A DNA stretch of 62,137 nucleotides, taken from contig JALHOE010000026.1 of assembly GCA_022843175.1 (NCBI GenBank), positions 1-62,137 on the forward strand, read 5' to 3'. The notes beneath the pieces were generated by a model. The model saw nothing but the letters and a program-made list of their open reading frames with translations, did not search any database and was not told where the DNA came from. Made by a program: the position numbers and the translations under genes. This DNA comes from Deltaproteobacteria bacterium (GTDB lineage: Bacteria; Myxococcota_A; Polyangia; Polyangiales; JADJMO01). Shown here piece after piece: positions 26,888 through 34,344 of the stretch (the stretch's first letter is position 1; the number at the start of each line of letters is the position of its first letter).

Positions 26888-27853
26888 ATGCTCAACCGAC
26901 GTGCGCTCCTCGCCAGCGTCGCCGTGGTGGCGGCGTTCGGCTGCAAGAAGGGCGGAGGCAGCGGCGCCCTCAAGATCGCAGTCATCCCCAAGGGCACGAC
27001 CCACGAGTTCTGGAAGGCCGTCCACGCCGGCGCCGAGAAGGCGGGCAAGGAGGCCAACGTCGAGATCATCTGGAAGGGGCCCCTCAAGGAGGACGACCTC
27101 AAGGCGCAGATCGACGTCGTGCAGAGCTTCACCGCGCAGGGGGTGAGCGGCATCGTCCTCGCGCCGCTGTCGGACAAGGCGCTCGTCGGCTCGGTCAAGG
27201 CGGCCGTCGACCAGAAGATCCCCGTCGTGATCTTCGACTCCGACCTCGCCGGCCAGGACCACGCAAGCTTCGTCGCGACCGACAACCGCGCCGCCGGCCG
27301 CGTCGCCGGCGACGAGATGGTTCGGCTCCTCGGCGGCAAGGGCAAGGTCGCGGTGCTCCGCTACCAAGAGGGCTCGGCGAGCACCAACCACCGCGAAGAG
27401 GGCTTCCTCGAGGCTGCGCGCAAGGGCGGCCTCGAGATCGTCAGCGACAACCAGTACGGCGGCGCCACCACCGAGTCCGCGCTGAGCAAGAGCGAGAGCC
27501 TCCTGTCCGCGCAGAACGCGGCGAGCGGCGGCGTGAACGGCGTCTTCGCGCCCAACGAGTCCACCACGTTCGGAATGCTGCTCGCGCTGCAGAAGAGCGG
27601 GCTCGCCGGCAAGCTGAAGTTCCTCGGCTTCGACGCGTCCGACAAGCTCCTCGACGGCCTGAAGAAGGGCGAGCTCGACGGCTTGGTCGTGCAGGATCCG
27701 TTCAAGATCGGCTACCTCGCCGTCAAGACGATGGCCGCCCACCTCCGCAAGGAGCCGGTGGAGAAGCGCGTCGACACCGGCGCCAAGCTGGTCACCAAGC
27801 AGAACCTCGACACGCCCGAGATCCAAACGCTCCTTCACCCGCCGATCCAATGA
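26888..27853 (+). CDS. Sugar ABC transporter substrate-binding lipoprotein (RbsB-like)
   Basis: A 321-residue periplasmic binding protein of the ribose/galactose type. The signal MLNRRALLASVAVVAAFGC ends in a lipobox (Cys19). Typical blocks are IAVIPKGTTHEFWKAVHAGAEKA, QGVSGIVLAPLSD, VVIFDSDLAG, SFVATDNRAAGRVAGDEM and GVFAPNESTTFGMLLAL. It would capture a pentose or related sugar in the periplasm and deliver it to the permease encoded downstream. The start follows the beta-helix gene by ten bases and the stop overlaps the next ATG. Confidence 0.9.
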   Translation: MLNRRALLASVAVVAAFGCKKGGGSGALKIAVIPKGTTHEFWKAVHAGAEKAGKEANVEIIWKGPLKEDDLKAQIDVVQSFTAQGVSGIVLAPLSDKALVGSVKAAVDQKIPVVIFDSDLAGQDHASFVATDNRAAGRVAGDEMVRLLGGKGKVAVLRYQEGSASTNHREEGFLEAARKGGLEIVSDNQYGGATTESALSKSESLLSAQNAASGGVNGVFAPNESTTFGMLLALQKSGLAGKLKFLGFDASDKLLDGLKKGELDGLVVQDPFKIGYLAVKTMAAHLRKEPVEKRVDTGAKLVTKQNLDTPEIQTLLHPPIQ

Positions 27854-28527
27854 AGCGACTCGCCGCGCTCGCCTCGGTCCTGCTCCTCGCCTCCACCGCC
27901 CACGCCGAGGAGGACGGGCAGGTGTGGTTCGCGCCGATCGTGCAGACCCCGATCGTCGGCAAGCTGCGGAGCTGGCTCGAGCTCCAGGCGCGCTTCAAGG
28001 ACGAGGGCAACCAGCTCGACCGCCTGATCGTGCGGCCCGCGCTCAACTACCCACTCGGAGCCGGGTTCACGGCGTGGGTGGGCTACGGCTACATGCCGTT
28101 CACGCGACTCGTCAACGGCGAGAGCAAGCTCTACCCCGAGCACCGTGGGTGGCAGCAGCTCACGCACGTCGGCGGCGCGCCCGAGCGCGGCCAGCTGCAG
28201 AACCGCCTCCGCTTCGAGCAGCGGTTCATCGACAACGTCGACACCGCGGCCCTTCGTCTCCGCTACATGGCGCGCCTCGTCCACCGCCCGAGGTCGTGGG
28301 GCGGCTTCGGCTACGCGCTGTGGGACGAGATCTTCGTCAACCTCAACTCGCCGAGCGGCACCCTCAAGTCGGGCTTCGACCAGAACCGCTTCGCGTTCGG
28401 GCTGCAGTACGCGGTGTCGAAGGCGCTCGTCTTCGAGCCGTCCTACGTGGCGATCACCCAGTTCCGCCCCAACCGCGAGGTCTTGATCGGTCACACTGCG
28501 CTCCTGTTCGTGTGGATCACGCTGTGA
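27850..28527 (+). CDS. DUF2490-like outer-membrane protein within the ABC operon
   Basis: A 225-residue protein with a cleavable signal (MKRLAALASVLLLASTAHA). The mature part alternates aromatic/hydrophobic and polar residues (SWLELQARFKDEGNQLDRL, RYMARLVHRPRSWGGFGY, LLFVWITL) in the manner of a small beta-barrel; the order and WxxP-like strands fit DUF2490. Both ends overlap neighbouring ABC transporter genes (ATGA at 27850, GTGA at 28524), so it is co-translated with the binding protein and the ATPase. It may be a pore or outer-membrane component serving the same substrate. The family call is by resemblance. Confidence 0.7.
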   Translation: MKRLAALASVLLLASTAHAEEDGQVWFAPIVQTPIVGKLRSWLELQARFKDEGNQLDRLIVRPALNYPLGAGFTAWVGYGYMPFTRLVNGESKLYPEHRGWQQLTHVGGAPERGQLQNRLRFEQRFIDNVDTAALRLRYMARLVHRPRSWGGFGYALWDEIFVNLNSPSGTLKSGFDQNRFAFGLQYAVSKALVFEPSYVAITQFRPNREVLIGHTALLFVWITL

Positions 28528-29984
28528 GGCTGGCGATCGCCGGCCTGCGCAAGGCGTTCGACGCGACCCTCGCGCTCGCCGGCGTCGATCTGTCGGTCGC
28601 GCCCGGCGAGGTGCACGCGGTCCTCGGCGAGAACGGCGCGGGCAAGTCCACCCTGATGGGCGTGCTCGCCGGCGCGGTCGCCCGCGACGCGGGCGAGATC
28701 ACGCTCGACGACAAACCCTACGCGCCGCGCTCCCCGCGGGAGGCTCGCGAGCTCGGGGTCGCGATCGTCCACCAGGAGCTGTCGCTCTGCCTCCACCTCA
28801 CGGTCGCGGAGAACATCCTCCTCGGCGTCGAGCCCGCGCGCGGCGGCGTGATCGATCGCCGCCGATCGCTCGAGCTGGTGACCGCCGCGCTCGCCCGCAT
28901 CGACGCCGGCGTCGCCCCCGACGACCGCGTCGGGGAGCTGCCGCCGGCCAAACAGCAGCTGGTCGAGATCGCGCGGACGGTCGCCACCGGTCTGCCGCGC
29001 GTGCTCATCCTCGACGAGCCGACGTCGAGCCTCGGCGCTGCCGACGCCGCGAAGCTCTTCGCGCTCGTCCGCGAGCTCCGCGCCGCGGGTGTATCGATTC
29101 TTTATGTTTCGCACTTCCTCGAGGAGGTGATGGCGCTCTGCGACCGCTACACCGTCCTCCGCGACGGGGCCTCGGTCGGTGCGGGCGCCATCGCCGAGGT
29201 GAAGCTCGACGCGCTGATCACGCAGATGGCCGGTCGCAACGTCGAGCGTCTGTTCAGCCGGTCTCGGCGCGCTCCCGGCGACGTCGTCCTCGAGGTGCGC
29301 TCGCTCTCCGGGCGGCGCGCGCCGATCGACGCCTCGCTGAAGCTGCACCGCGGCGAGGTCCTCGGCGTCTCCGGGCTCGTCGGCTCCGGCCGCACCGAGC
29401 TGCTCCGCGCGATCTTCGGCCTCGACCCCGTGGTGCGCGGCGAGGTGCGGGTCGCCGCGTGGACCGGCCCGCGCGCGCCCCGCGACGCGCTCGATCGCGG
29501 CGTTGGGCTCCTCAGCGAGGACCGCAAGCGCGAGGGCCTCGCGCTCAACCGCTCGGTCGCCGAGAACATCACGCTCTCTGCCCTCCCGCGCCTGGTCTCG
29601 GCGCGCGCGCAGCACGCCGCGGCCGAGGCGCGCGTGAAGCAGCTCGGCATCCGCGTCGCCGACGTCGATGCGCCGGTGGCGCGCCTCTCGGGCGGCAACC
29701 AGCAGAAGGTCGCGCTCGCGCGCCTGCTCCACCACGACGTCGACGTGCTCCTCCTCGACGAGCCGACCCGCGGGATCGACGTGCGGAGCAAGAGCGAGAT
29801 CTACGCAACGATCGACGCCCTCGCGGCCAGGGGCAAGTCGGTGCTCGTGGTGTCGAGCTGGCTCCCCGAGCTGCTCGGCCTCTGCGATCGGATCGCGGTG
29901 ATGCGCCGGGGTAGCCTCGGCGTGGCGCGCCCCACCGAGGACTGGACCGAGGAGTCGCTCCTTCGCGAAGCGCTCGGCGCTTGA
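28524..29984 (+). CDS. Sugar ABC transporter ATP-binding protein (RbsA-like, two ABC domains)
   Basis: Encodes 486 residues from a GTG overlapping the previous stop. The first ABC domain has Walker A GENGAGKST (35-43), a divergent signature region (ELPPAKQQLVEIAR) and Walker B VLILDEPTSSL. The second has the degenerate P-loop region SGLVGSGRTELLRAIFG, as in RbsA/MglA proteins, then LSGGNQQKVALAR and VLLLDEPTRGIDV. This duplication is characteristic of carbohydrate uptake transporter-2 ATPases. It powers import by the permease encoded 33 bp downstream. Confidence 0.93.
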   Translation: MRLAIAGLRKAFDATLALAGVDLSVAPGEVHAVLGENGAGKSTLMGVLAGAVARDAGEITLDDKPYAPRSPREARELGVAIVHQELSLCLHLTVAENILLGVEPARGGVIDRRRSLELVTAALARIDAGVAPDDRVGELPPAKQQLVEIARTVATGLPRVLILDEPTSSLGAADAAKLFALVRELRAAGVSILYVSHFLEEVMALCDRYTVLRDGASVGAGAIAEVKLDALITQMAGRNVERLFSRSRRAPGDVVLEVRSLSGRRAPIDASLKLHRGEVLGVSGLVGSGRTELLRAIFGLDPVVRGEVRVAAWTGPRAPRDALDRGVGLLSEDRKREGLALNRSVAENITLSALPRLVSARAQHAAAEARVKQLGIRVADVDAPVARLSGGNQQKVALARLLHHDVDVLLLDEPTRGIDVRSKSEIYATIDALAARGKSVLVVSSWLPELLGLCDRIAVMRRGSLGVARPTEDWTEESLLREALGA

Positions 29985-30017
29985 TATGGATGACAACGTG
30001 CTTCCCATGATCGGCCC

Positions 30018-30980
30018 ATGAAGCTCCGCCGCGCCCTCAACGTGCCGTGGGTCGGGCCGCTCCTGGCGCTGATCGCGGTCTACGTCCTGTTCGTCGTCCT
30101 GCGGCCGGACACCTTCGCCCGCACCGCGAACCTGGTGACGATGGCGCGGCAGACGGTCGTGGTCGGCGTCGCCACCGTCGGGATGACGCTCGTGATCGTG
30201 CACGGCGGGATCGACCTCTCGGTCGGCTCCTCGGTCGCGCTCACCAGCGTCGTGGTCGCGAAGCTGCTGCAGGGCGGGCACTCGCCGCTGACGGCGTGCC
30301 TCGCGGGGGTGCTCGCGGCGGGGGTCTGCGGCGCGCTCAACGGCGCGCTCATCGCGCGCGCGAAGATGCTGCCGTTCATCGTCACCCTCGGCACGATGAG
30401 CGCGCTCCGCGGGGCGGCGAAGGGGCTCGCCAACGAGCAGAAGATCGACGCGCCGGCCGGCGGCCTCGACGCGCTGCTCTCGCCGCTCCCGCCGTCGCGC
30501 GCGTGGATGCTCGTGCCGCCCGGCGTGTGGATCGCGATCGCGATCGCCATCCTGTTCGCGTGGATCCTCCGCGCCACGCGGTTTGGCCGGCATATCTACG
30601 CGATCGGCTCCAACGAGCAGACCGCTCGGTTGTGCGGCGTGCGGGTCGAGCGGGTGAAGGTCTCCGTCTACGCGCTCGCCGGTCTGCTCGCCGGTGTCTC
30701 CGGCGTGATGTCGTTCAGCAACCTGACGGTGGGCGATCCGACGACCGCGATGGGTCTCGAGCTCGACGTCATCGCCGCGGTCGTGATCGGCGGCGGCTCG
30801 CTGTCGGGCGGCGAGGGTTCGCTCCTCGGGGCCATCTTCGGAGCCTGCCTGATGACGGTGGTGAAGACCGGCTCGACCTACGTGGGGCTGCCGAACTGGG
30901 TCCAGGAAATCCTCACCGGCGCGATCATCATCGTCGCCGTCGGCCTCGACCGCCTGCGCCAGAAGCGCACCGCCCGCTGA
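30018..30980 (+). CDS. Sugar ABC transporter permease (RbsC-like)
   Basis: A 320-residue polytopic membrane protein of the ribose/xylose/arabinose permease type. Conserved segments include VGVATVGMTLVIVHGGIDLSVGS, ALNGALIARAKMLPFIVTLGTM, GRHIYAIGSNEQTARLCGV and a GGGSLSGGEGSLLGAIFGA motif near the end. About 8-10 membrane spans are visible. It is the last gene of the operon and is followed directly by a GC-rich hairpin at 30989-31008. Together with the binding protein and ATPase it forms a complete CUT2 importer. Confidence 0.93.
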   Translation: MKLRRALNVPWVGPLLALIAVYVLFVVLRPDTFARTANLVTMARQTVVVGVATVGMTLVIVHGGIDLSVGSSVALTSVVVAKLLQGGHSPLTACLAGVLAAGVCGALNGALIARAKMLPFIVTLGTMSALRGAAKGLANEQKIDAPAGGLDALLSPLPPSRAWMLVPPGVWIAIAIAILFAWILRATRFGRHIYAIGSNEQTARLCGVRVERVKVSVYALAGLLAGVSGVMSFSNLTVGDPTTAMGLELDVIAAVVIGGGSLSGGEGSLLGAIFGACLMTVVKTGSTYVGLPNWVQEILTGAIIIVAVGLDRLRQKRTAR

Positions 30981-30988
30981 CGAAGGGC

Positions 30989-31008
30989 CCGCGGGCGTCA
31001 GCCCGCGG
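30989..31008 (+). terminator. GC-rich hairpin after the sugar transporter operon
   Basis: A perfect 8-bp stem (CCGCGGGC / GCCCGCGG) with a GTCA loop lies eight bases after the permease stop. Only two T residues follow, so it may act as a weak or Rho-assisted terminator, or protect the mRNA 3' end. Confidence 0.5.
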
Positions 31009-31090
31009 TTGCCCCTCGAGCCTCATTTCTACCGAAATCCACCGGCACCGCTTGCCACCGGCCCGCGGCCGAGTAGGTTGCCCGGCCATC

Positions 31091-31291
31091 ATGGCTGCAC
31101 CGCAGGACCCCCCCGTTCGTTTGTGGCAGAAGAAGCGCCGCACCAAGAAGCTCGCCCTGTGGCGCGCGAAGAAGGCTGCTGAGCTCGCTGCCGCTGGCAC
31201 CGACAAGAAGGCCGAGCCGGCCGCCGAGAAGAAGGCCGCCGCCAAGCCGGCCGCCGCCGCCGCCGCCAAGAAGCCGGCCGCCGCGAAGTAG
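31091..31291 (+). CDS. Small Lys/Ala-rich basic protein (histone H1-like tail)
   Basis: A 66-residue protein. The N-terminal half is strongly basic and aromatic (VRLWQKKRRTKKLALWRAKK). The C-terminal half is made of AAKKPAA-type repeats typical of bacterial histone H1-like tails, such as those of AlgP or HupS. It probably binds nucleic acid non-specifically, as a nucleoid or RNA-associated factor. Though short, it has its own spacing from the permease and is followed within six bases by a strong intrinsic terminator, which supports a real, well-expressed single gene. The family is not named with certainty. Confidence 0.7.
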   Translation: MAAPQDPPVRLWQKKRRTKKLALWRAKKAAELAAAGTDKKAEPAAEKKAAAKPAAAAAAKKPAAAK

Positions 31292-31297
31292 TCGAGA

Positions 31298-31330
31298 ACC
31301 GGGTGGCTCCCCCCGAGCCCCCGGTTTTTT
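31298..31330 (+). terminator. Rho-independent terminator
   Basis: A stem ACCGGG(T)GGCTC paired with GAGCCCCCGGT, with one bulged base and a C-rich loop, is followed directly by six T residues. It sits six bases after the stop of the small basic protein gene and is the clearest intrinsic terminator in the window. Confidence 0.85.
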
Positions 31331-31394
31331 CTCTCGGCTTTTCCCTGCGTTCCCGACTGTTTGTTTGCTTCGGCTACGCTCGGGGCCTCTCGTT

Positions 31395-32006
31395 ATGACG
31401 ACCGCGCCCAAACGCGTCCGCCGCACGCAAGAGGAGCGGAGCGCCACGACCCGCGCGCTCCTGCTCGATGCGACGATCGATTGCCTCCACGAGCTCGGCT
31501 ACGCGGGCACGACGACGACCGAGATCGCCGACCGCGCCGGCGTCTCGCGCGGCGCGCAGCTGCACCACTTCCCGACCAAGCAGGAGCTGGTCGGCACCGC
31601 GGTGAGCTGGGTCCTCGACCGCCGACTCGACGAGTTCAAGAAGGCCTGGGCCACGCTCCCGCGCGACACCGACCGCGCGTCGGCCGCGATCGATCTCTTG
31701 TGGAAGGCGACCTCGGGCCCCGCGTTCTACGCGTGGCTCGAGCTCCTGGTCGCCGCGCGCACCGACCCGTCGCTGCGCAAGACGATCCAGGAGATCTCCA
31801 CGCGCTTCTCGCAGGGCGTGATCGACGCGTTCCACGAGGTGTTCCCCGCGACGGCCAACGTGCGGGCGCTCGACATGGGCCCGTGGTTCGCGCTCGCGGT
31901 GCTGCAGGGCATCGCGCTCGAGAAGATCGTCCTCGAGGACGATCCGCGCATCCCGATGGGCCTCGCGATCCTGAAGGGGGTCACTTCGCGCGCGCTGCCG
32001 AAGTGA
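31395..32006 (+). CDS. TetR/AcrR-family transcriptional regulator
   Basis: A 203-residue regulator. Residues about 13-58 form the TetR helix-turn-helix (RALLLDATIDCLHELGYAGT, then TTEIADRAGVSRGAQLHHFP) with the usual KQELVGTAV continuation. The C-terminal ligand/dimer domain (60-200) is all-helical. The region upstream is AT-richer than average and could hold its operator. Its 3' end is six bases from the stop of the convergent glycosyltransferase. Its targets cannot be deduced; the nearby basic protein and membrane-lipid genes are possible. Confidence 0.92.
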   Translation: MTTAPKRVRRTQEERSATTRALLLDATIDCLHELGYAGTTTTEIADRAGVSRGAQLHHFPTKQELVGTAVSWVLDRRLDEFKKAWATLPRDTDRASAAIDLLWKATSGPAFYAWLELLVAARTDPSLRKTIQEISTRFSQGVIDAFHEVFPATANVRALDMGPWFALAVLQGIALEKIVLEDDPRIPMGLAILKGVTSRALPK

Positions 32007-32012
32007 ACGCGC

Positions 32013-33146
32013 TCACAGGACCTCGCGATAGATCGCGAGCGTCTTCTCGGCCGTCTTGTCCCAGCGAAACTGCTTCACCTTCTCCAAGCCGTCGGCGCGC
32101 ATCTTGTTGGCGAGCGCGTCGTCGAGGGCGACGAGGCGGAGCGCAGCTGCGATCGCGTCGTCGTCCTCGGGATCGACGAGGATGCCGGCGCCGCCGGAGA
32201 CCTCGGGCATCGAGGAGCGGTTCGACGTGACCACCGGACATCCGGCGCCGAGCGCCTCGCTCGGCGGGTTGCCGAAGCCCTCGGCGAGCGACGGGTGACA
32301 GAGGCAGATCGCGCCCCAGAACAGCGCGCGGAGCTCGTTGAACGGCACGTCCTTGAGGAAGTGCACGCGGCCATCGAGGCCCTTCTCGTGGATCAGCGGG
32401 ATCATGCGCGAGCCCTTACCGAGCCGCTGCACCAGCGCGAGGTGCACCGAGGGATCGTCCCCGAACGCCGCGGCGAACGCGCGCACGACCGCGAGGTGGT
32501 TCTTGTAGCCGGCGAACTGCCCGACGGTCAGCACGTAGCGTCGCGCGCCGGGCACCCACTTCTTGCGCATGTCCTCGGCGAAGCTGCGCTCGGCCGCGTC
32601 GCGCGGCGGGCGCCACTCGTCGGAGACGCCGTAGTGCGTGACGCGCGTGCGCTGCTCGGCAGCCGGATCGATGTTGCCGATCTCGCGCTTGGTCGCGTCG
32701 CTGATCGCGGCGATGCGCGCGGACTTGGCGAGCGCGCGGCGGATGCCGTGCTGGTAGTAGAACGTCTCGACGTATCCCCACGCGCCGGGCACGCGGCACC
32801 ACGGCGCGTGCTGCATCCACATCACGTCGTGGACCGTGGTGACCGTCGGCACGTTCAGCCACGCCGGCATGATGTTGAAGGTGGCGTGGAACAGCCGCAC
32901 CCCCGTGAGGTCGATGAGCTGCGGCATCGCCCACATGGTCACGGGCCCGGTCGCTTCGTACGGGAAGACGACCTCGTGCACGTTCGGCGCGTACGAGAGG
33001 CGCGCGGGCGCCTTGGGGTGCTTGATGAAGAGAAAGTGCAGATCGGGCGCGAGGCGCGGGAGGTGGTCGACGAGCGACTGCACGTACGGCCCGATGCCGC
33101 TCGGCTTCTCACGGATGTAGCGACAGTCGATCGCGATCACGGCCAA
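32013..33146 (-). CDS. GT4-family glycosyltransferase
   Basis: Encodes 377 residues from a TTG at 33146, chosen because GGAG lies seven bases upstream; a GTG two codons later is an alternative. The fold is GT-B: the N-terminal part starts AVIAIDCRYIREKPSGIGPY and includes TTVHDVMW, and the C-terminal nucleotide-sugar domain has VGQFAGYKNHLAVVRAF and the EX7E-type motif EGFGNPPSEALGAGCPVVTS. It should transfer a sugar from an NDP- or GDP-sugar to a glycan or lipid. It is divergent from the phosphatidyltransferase gene with a 295-bp intergenic region, and may share a cell-surface lipid/glycan role with it. Confidence 0.9.
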   Translation of the reverse strand: MAVIAIDCRYIREKPSGIGPYVQSLVDHLPRLAPDLHFLFIKHPKAPARLSYAPNVHEVVFPYEATGPVTMWAMPQLIDLTGVRLFHATFNIMPAWLNVPTVTTVHDVMWMQHAPWCRVPGAWGYVETFYYQHGIRRALAKSARIAAISDATKREIGNIDPAAEQRTRVTHYGVSDEWRPPRDAAERSFAEDMRKKWVPGARRYVLTVGQFAGYKNHLAVVRAFAAAFGDDPSVHLALVQRLGKGSRMIPLIHEKGLDGRVHFLKDVPFNELRALFWGAICLCHPSLAEGFGNPPSEALGAGCPVVTSNRSSMPEVSGGAGILVDPEDDDAIAAALRLVALDDALANKMRADGLEKVKQFRWDKTAEKTLAIYREVL

Positions 33147-33381
33147 TGGGACTCTCCGCTTTTTGGGGGCGGACTGTCTACCGCTTCGCGCCCCTGGCCC
33201 TGACATTCTGGTCGCGCCCCGTGCGAAGAGTTCGACGCACCGCGCCTTTGCTCCCGTGCCGTTGCGTCACGGAGTGTGGTGCTGACGGCACACCCCCGAC
33301 CTACATGCCGGTCTTGACGCGGGACCGGTCAAAAAGGAGCAAAAAATGGGGCTAAATACTTGGCCCTGCCGCGTTGCGGCG

Positions 33382-33397
33382 TGGCACGCCGGTTGAT
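33382..33397 (+). promoter_or_regulatory. Sigma-54-like promoter upstream of phosphatidyltransferase
   Basis: TGGCAC, five bases, then TTGAT matches the -24/-12 sigma-54 consensus (TGGCAC-N5-TTGCA/T) with one change in the -12 element. It lies 45 bases before the ATG at 33442, a typical leader length. Other matches in GC-rich DNA could be chance. No enhancer-binding regulator gene is nearby. Confidence 0.45.
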
Positions 33398-33441
33398 ATG
33401 CGCCCCTGCCGGTAGGGGAGCATCTCCCGCGAGCAGGACTC

Positions 33442-34344
33442 ATGCGTATCGAGCTTAAAGACGTCATCAAGAGCCCCGATGTGGAGGATCCGGTCAACCT
33501 CCACGTCCATCGTCCGCTCCAGCTCGCCCTGGTCCGTCCGCTCGTCCGCACCCCGATCACGCCCAATCAGGTCACCTTCCTCTCGCTCTGCGCCGGCCTC
33601 GCGTCCGCCGCGCTGATCGTGAAGGGCACCCCGGTGGCGTTGGTGCTCGGCGCCGGCCTCCTGTTCTCCTCGGCGATCCTCGACGGAGTCGACGGGATGA
33701 TCGCCCGCCTCAAGAAGACCTCGAGCGAGACGGGCCACGCGATCGATGGCGCCGCCGACTACGCGGTCAACATCGCCACCACGGCGGCCGCGGTCTTCTA
33801 CCTCACGCAGCACGGCTACAGCCTGCCGGTCGCCGTCGGCCTCGGGCTCGGCGCGCACCTCGCGTGGGCGCAGCACCTGATGCTCTACGACTTCCACTGC
33901 GCCACGTATCTCCGCTTCCTCACCGGCGGAAAGCACCAGGGCGGCGACTGGGACCGCGGCAAGGCGCTCCTCCAGAAGCTCCGCGATCAGAACGCGTCGC
34001 TGTTCTCGCGCGCGGTGGTCACGGTCTACGTCTGGCAGCTCGGCAACCGCCAGCGCTTCCTCGAGCGCGTGAACCCGGTGGCCGCCGGCTACCGCGAGCT
34101 CGAGGCCGATCGCGAGACCGGCGCCGCCTACGTCGCGCGCCACCGCGCGACGATGCGCGCCTGGGCCTTCCTCGGCAACGCGCCGCACATGGACCTCATG
34201 TCCCTCGCCGCGGCGACGGGGCGCTTCGACCTCTACTTCGTTTTCCGCATCGTCGCGTTCACGGCCCTCGCCGTGATCCTGGCGGTGTGGGAGCGTCGCG
34301 TCAGCGCCACCCCGCTGCTCGCCGACGAGGCGGCGGCGGCGTGA
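33442..34344 (+). CDS. CDP-alcohol phosphatidyltransferase family membrane enzyme
   Basis: A 300-residue integral membrane protein. The family signature DG-x2-AR-x8-G-x3-D-x3-D is perfect: DGMIARLKKTSSETGHAIDG followed by AAD (about residues 80-102). These enzymes move an alcohol phosphate or diacylglycerol phosphate from a CDP-activated donor to an alcohol, making phospholipids or inositol-phosphate lipids. Five or more hydrophobic segments are visible. The extended C-terminal portion (about 160-260) between membrane spans is less usual for the family. The stop overlaps the GTG of the next gene (GTGA at 34341-34344), so both are one operon. Confidence 0.9.
   Translation: MRIELKDVIKSPDVEDPVNLHVHRPLQLALVRPLVRTPITPNQVTFLSLCAGLASAALIVKGTPVALVLGAGLLFSSAILDGVDGMIARLKKTSSETGHAIDGAADYAVNIATTAAAVFYLTQHGYSLPVAVGLGLGAHLAWAQHLMLYDFHCATYLRFLTGGKHQGGDWDRGKALLQKLRDQNASLFSRAVVTVYVWQLGNRQRFLERVNPVAAGYRELEADRETGAAYVARHRATMRAWAFLGNAPHMDLMSLAAATGRFDLYFVFRIVAFTALAVILAVWERRVSATPLLADEAAAA

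Noticed and set aside
28491-30593. 700-codon minus-strand ORF opposite the ABC transporter genes
   Set aside because: The opposite strand encodes a complete ATPase and permease with canonical motifs.
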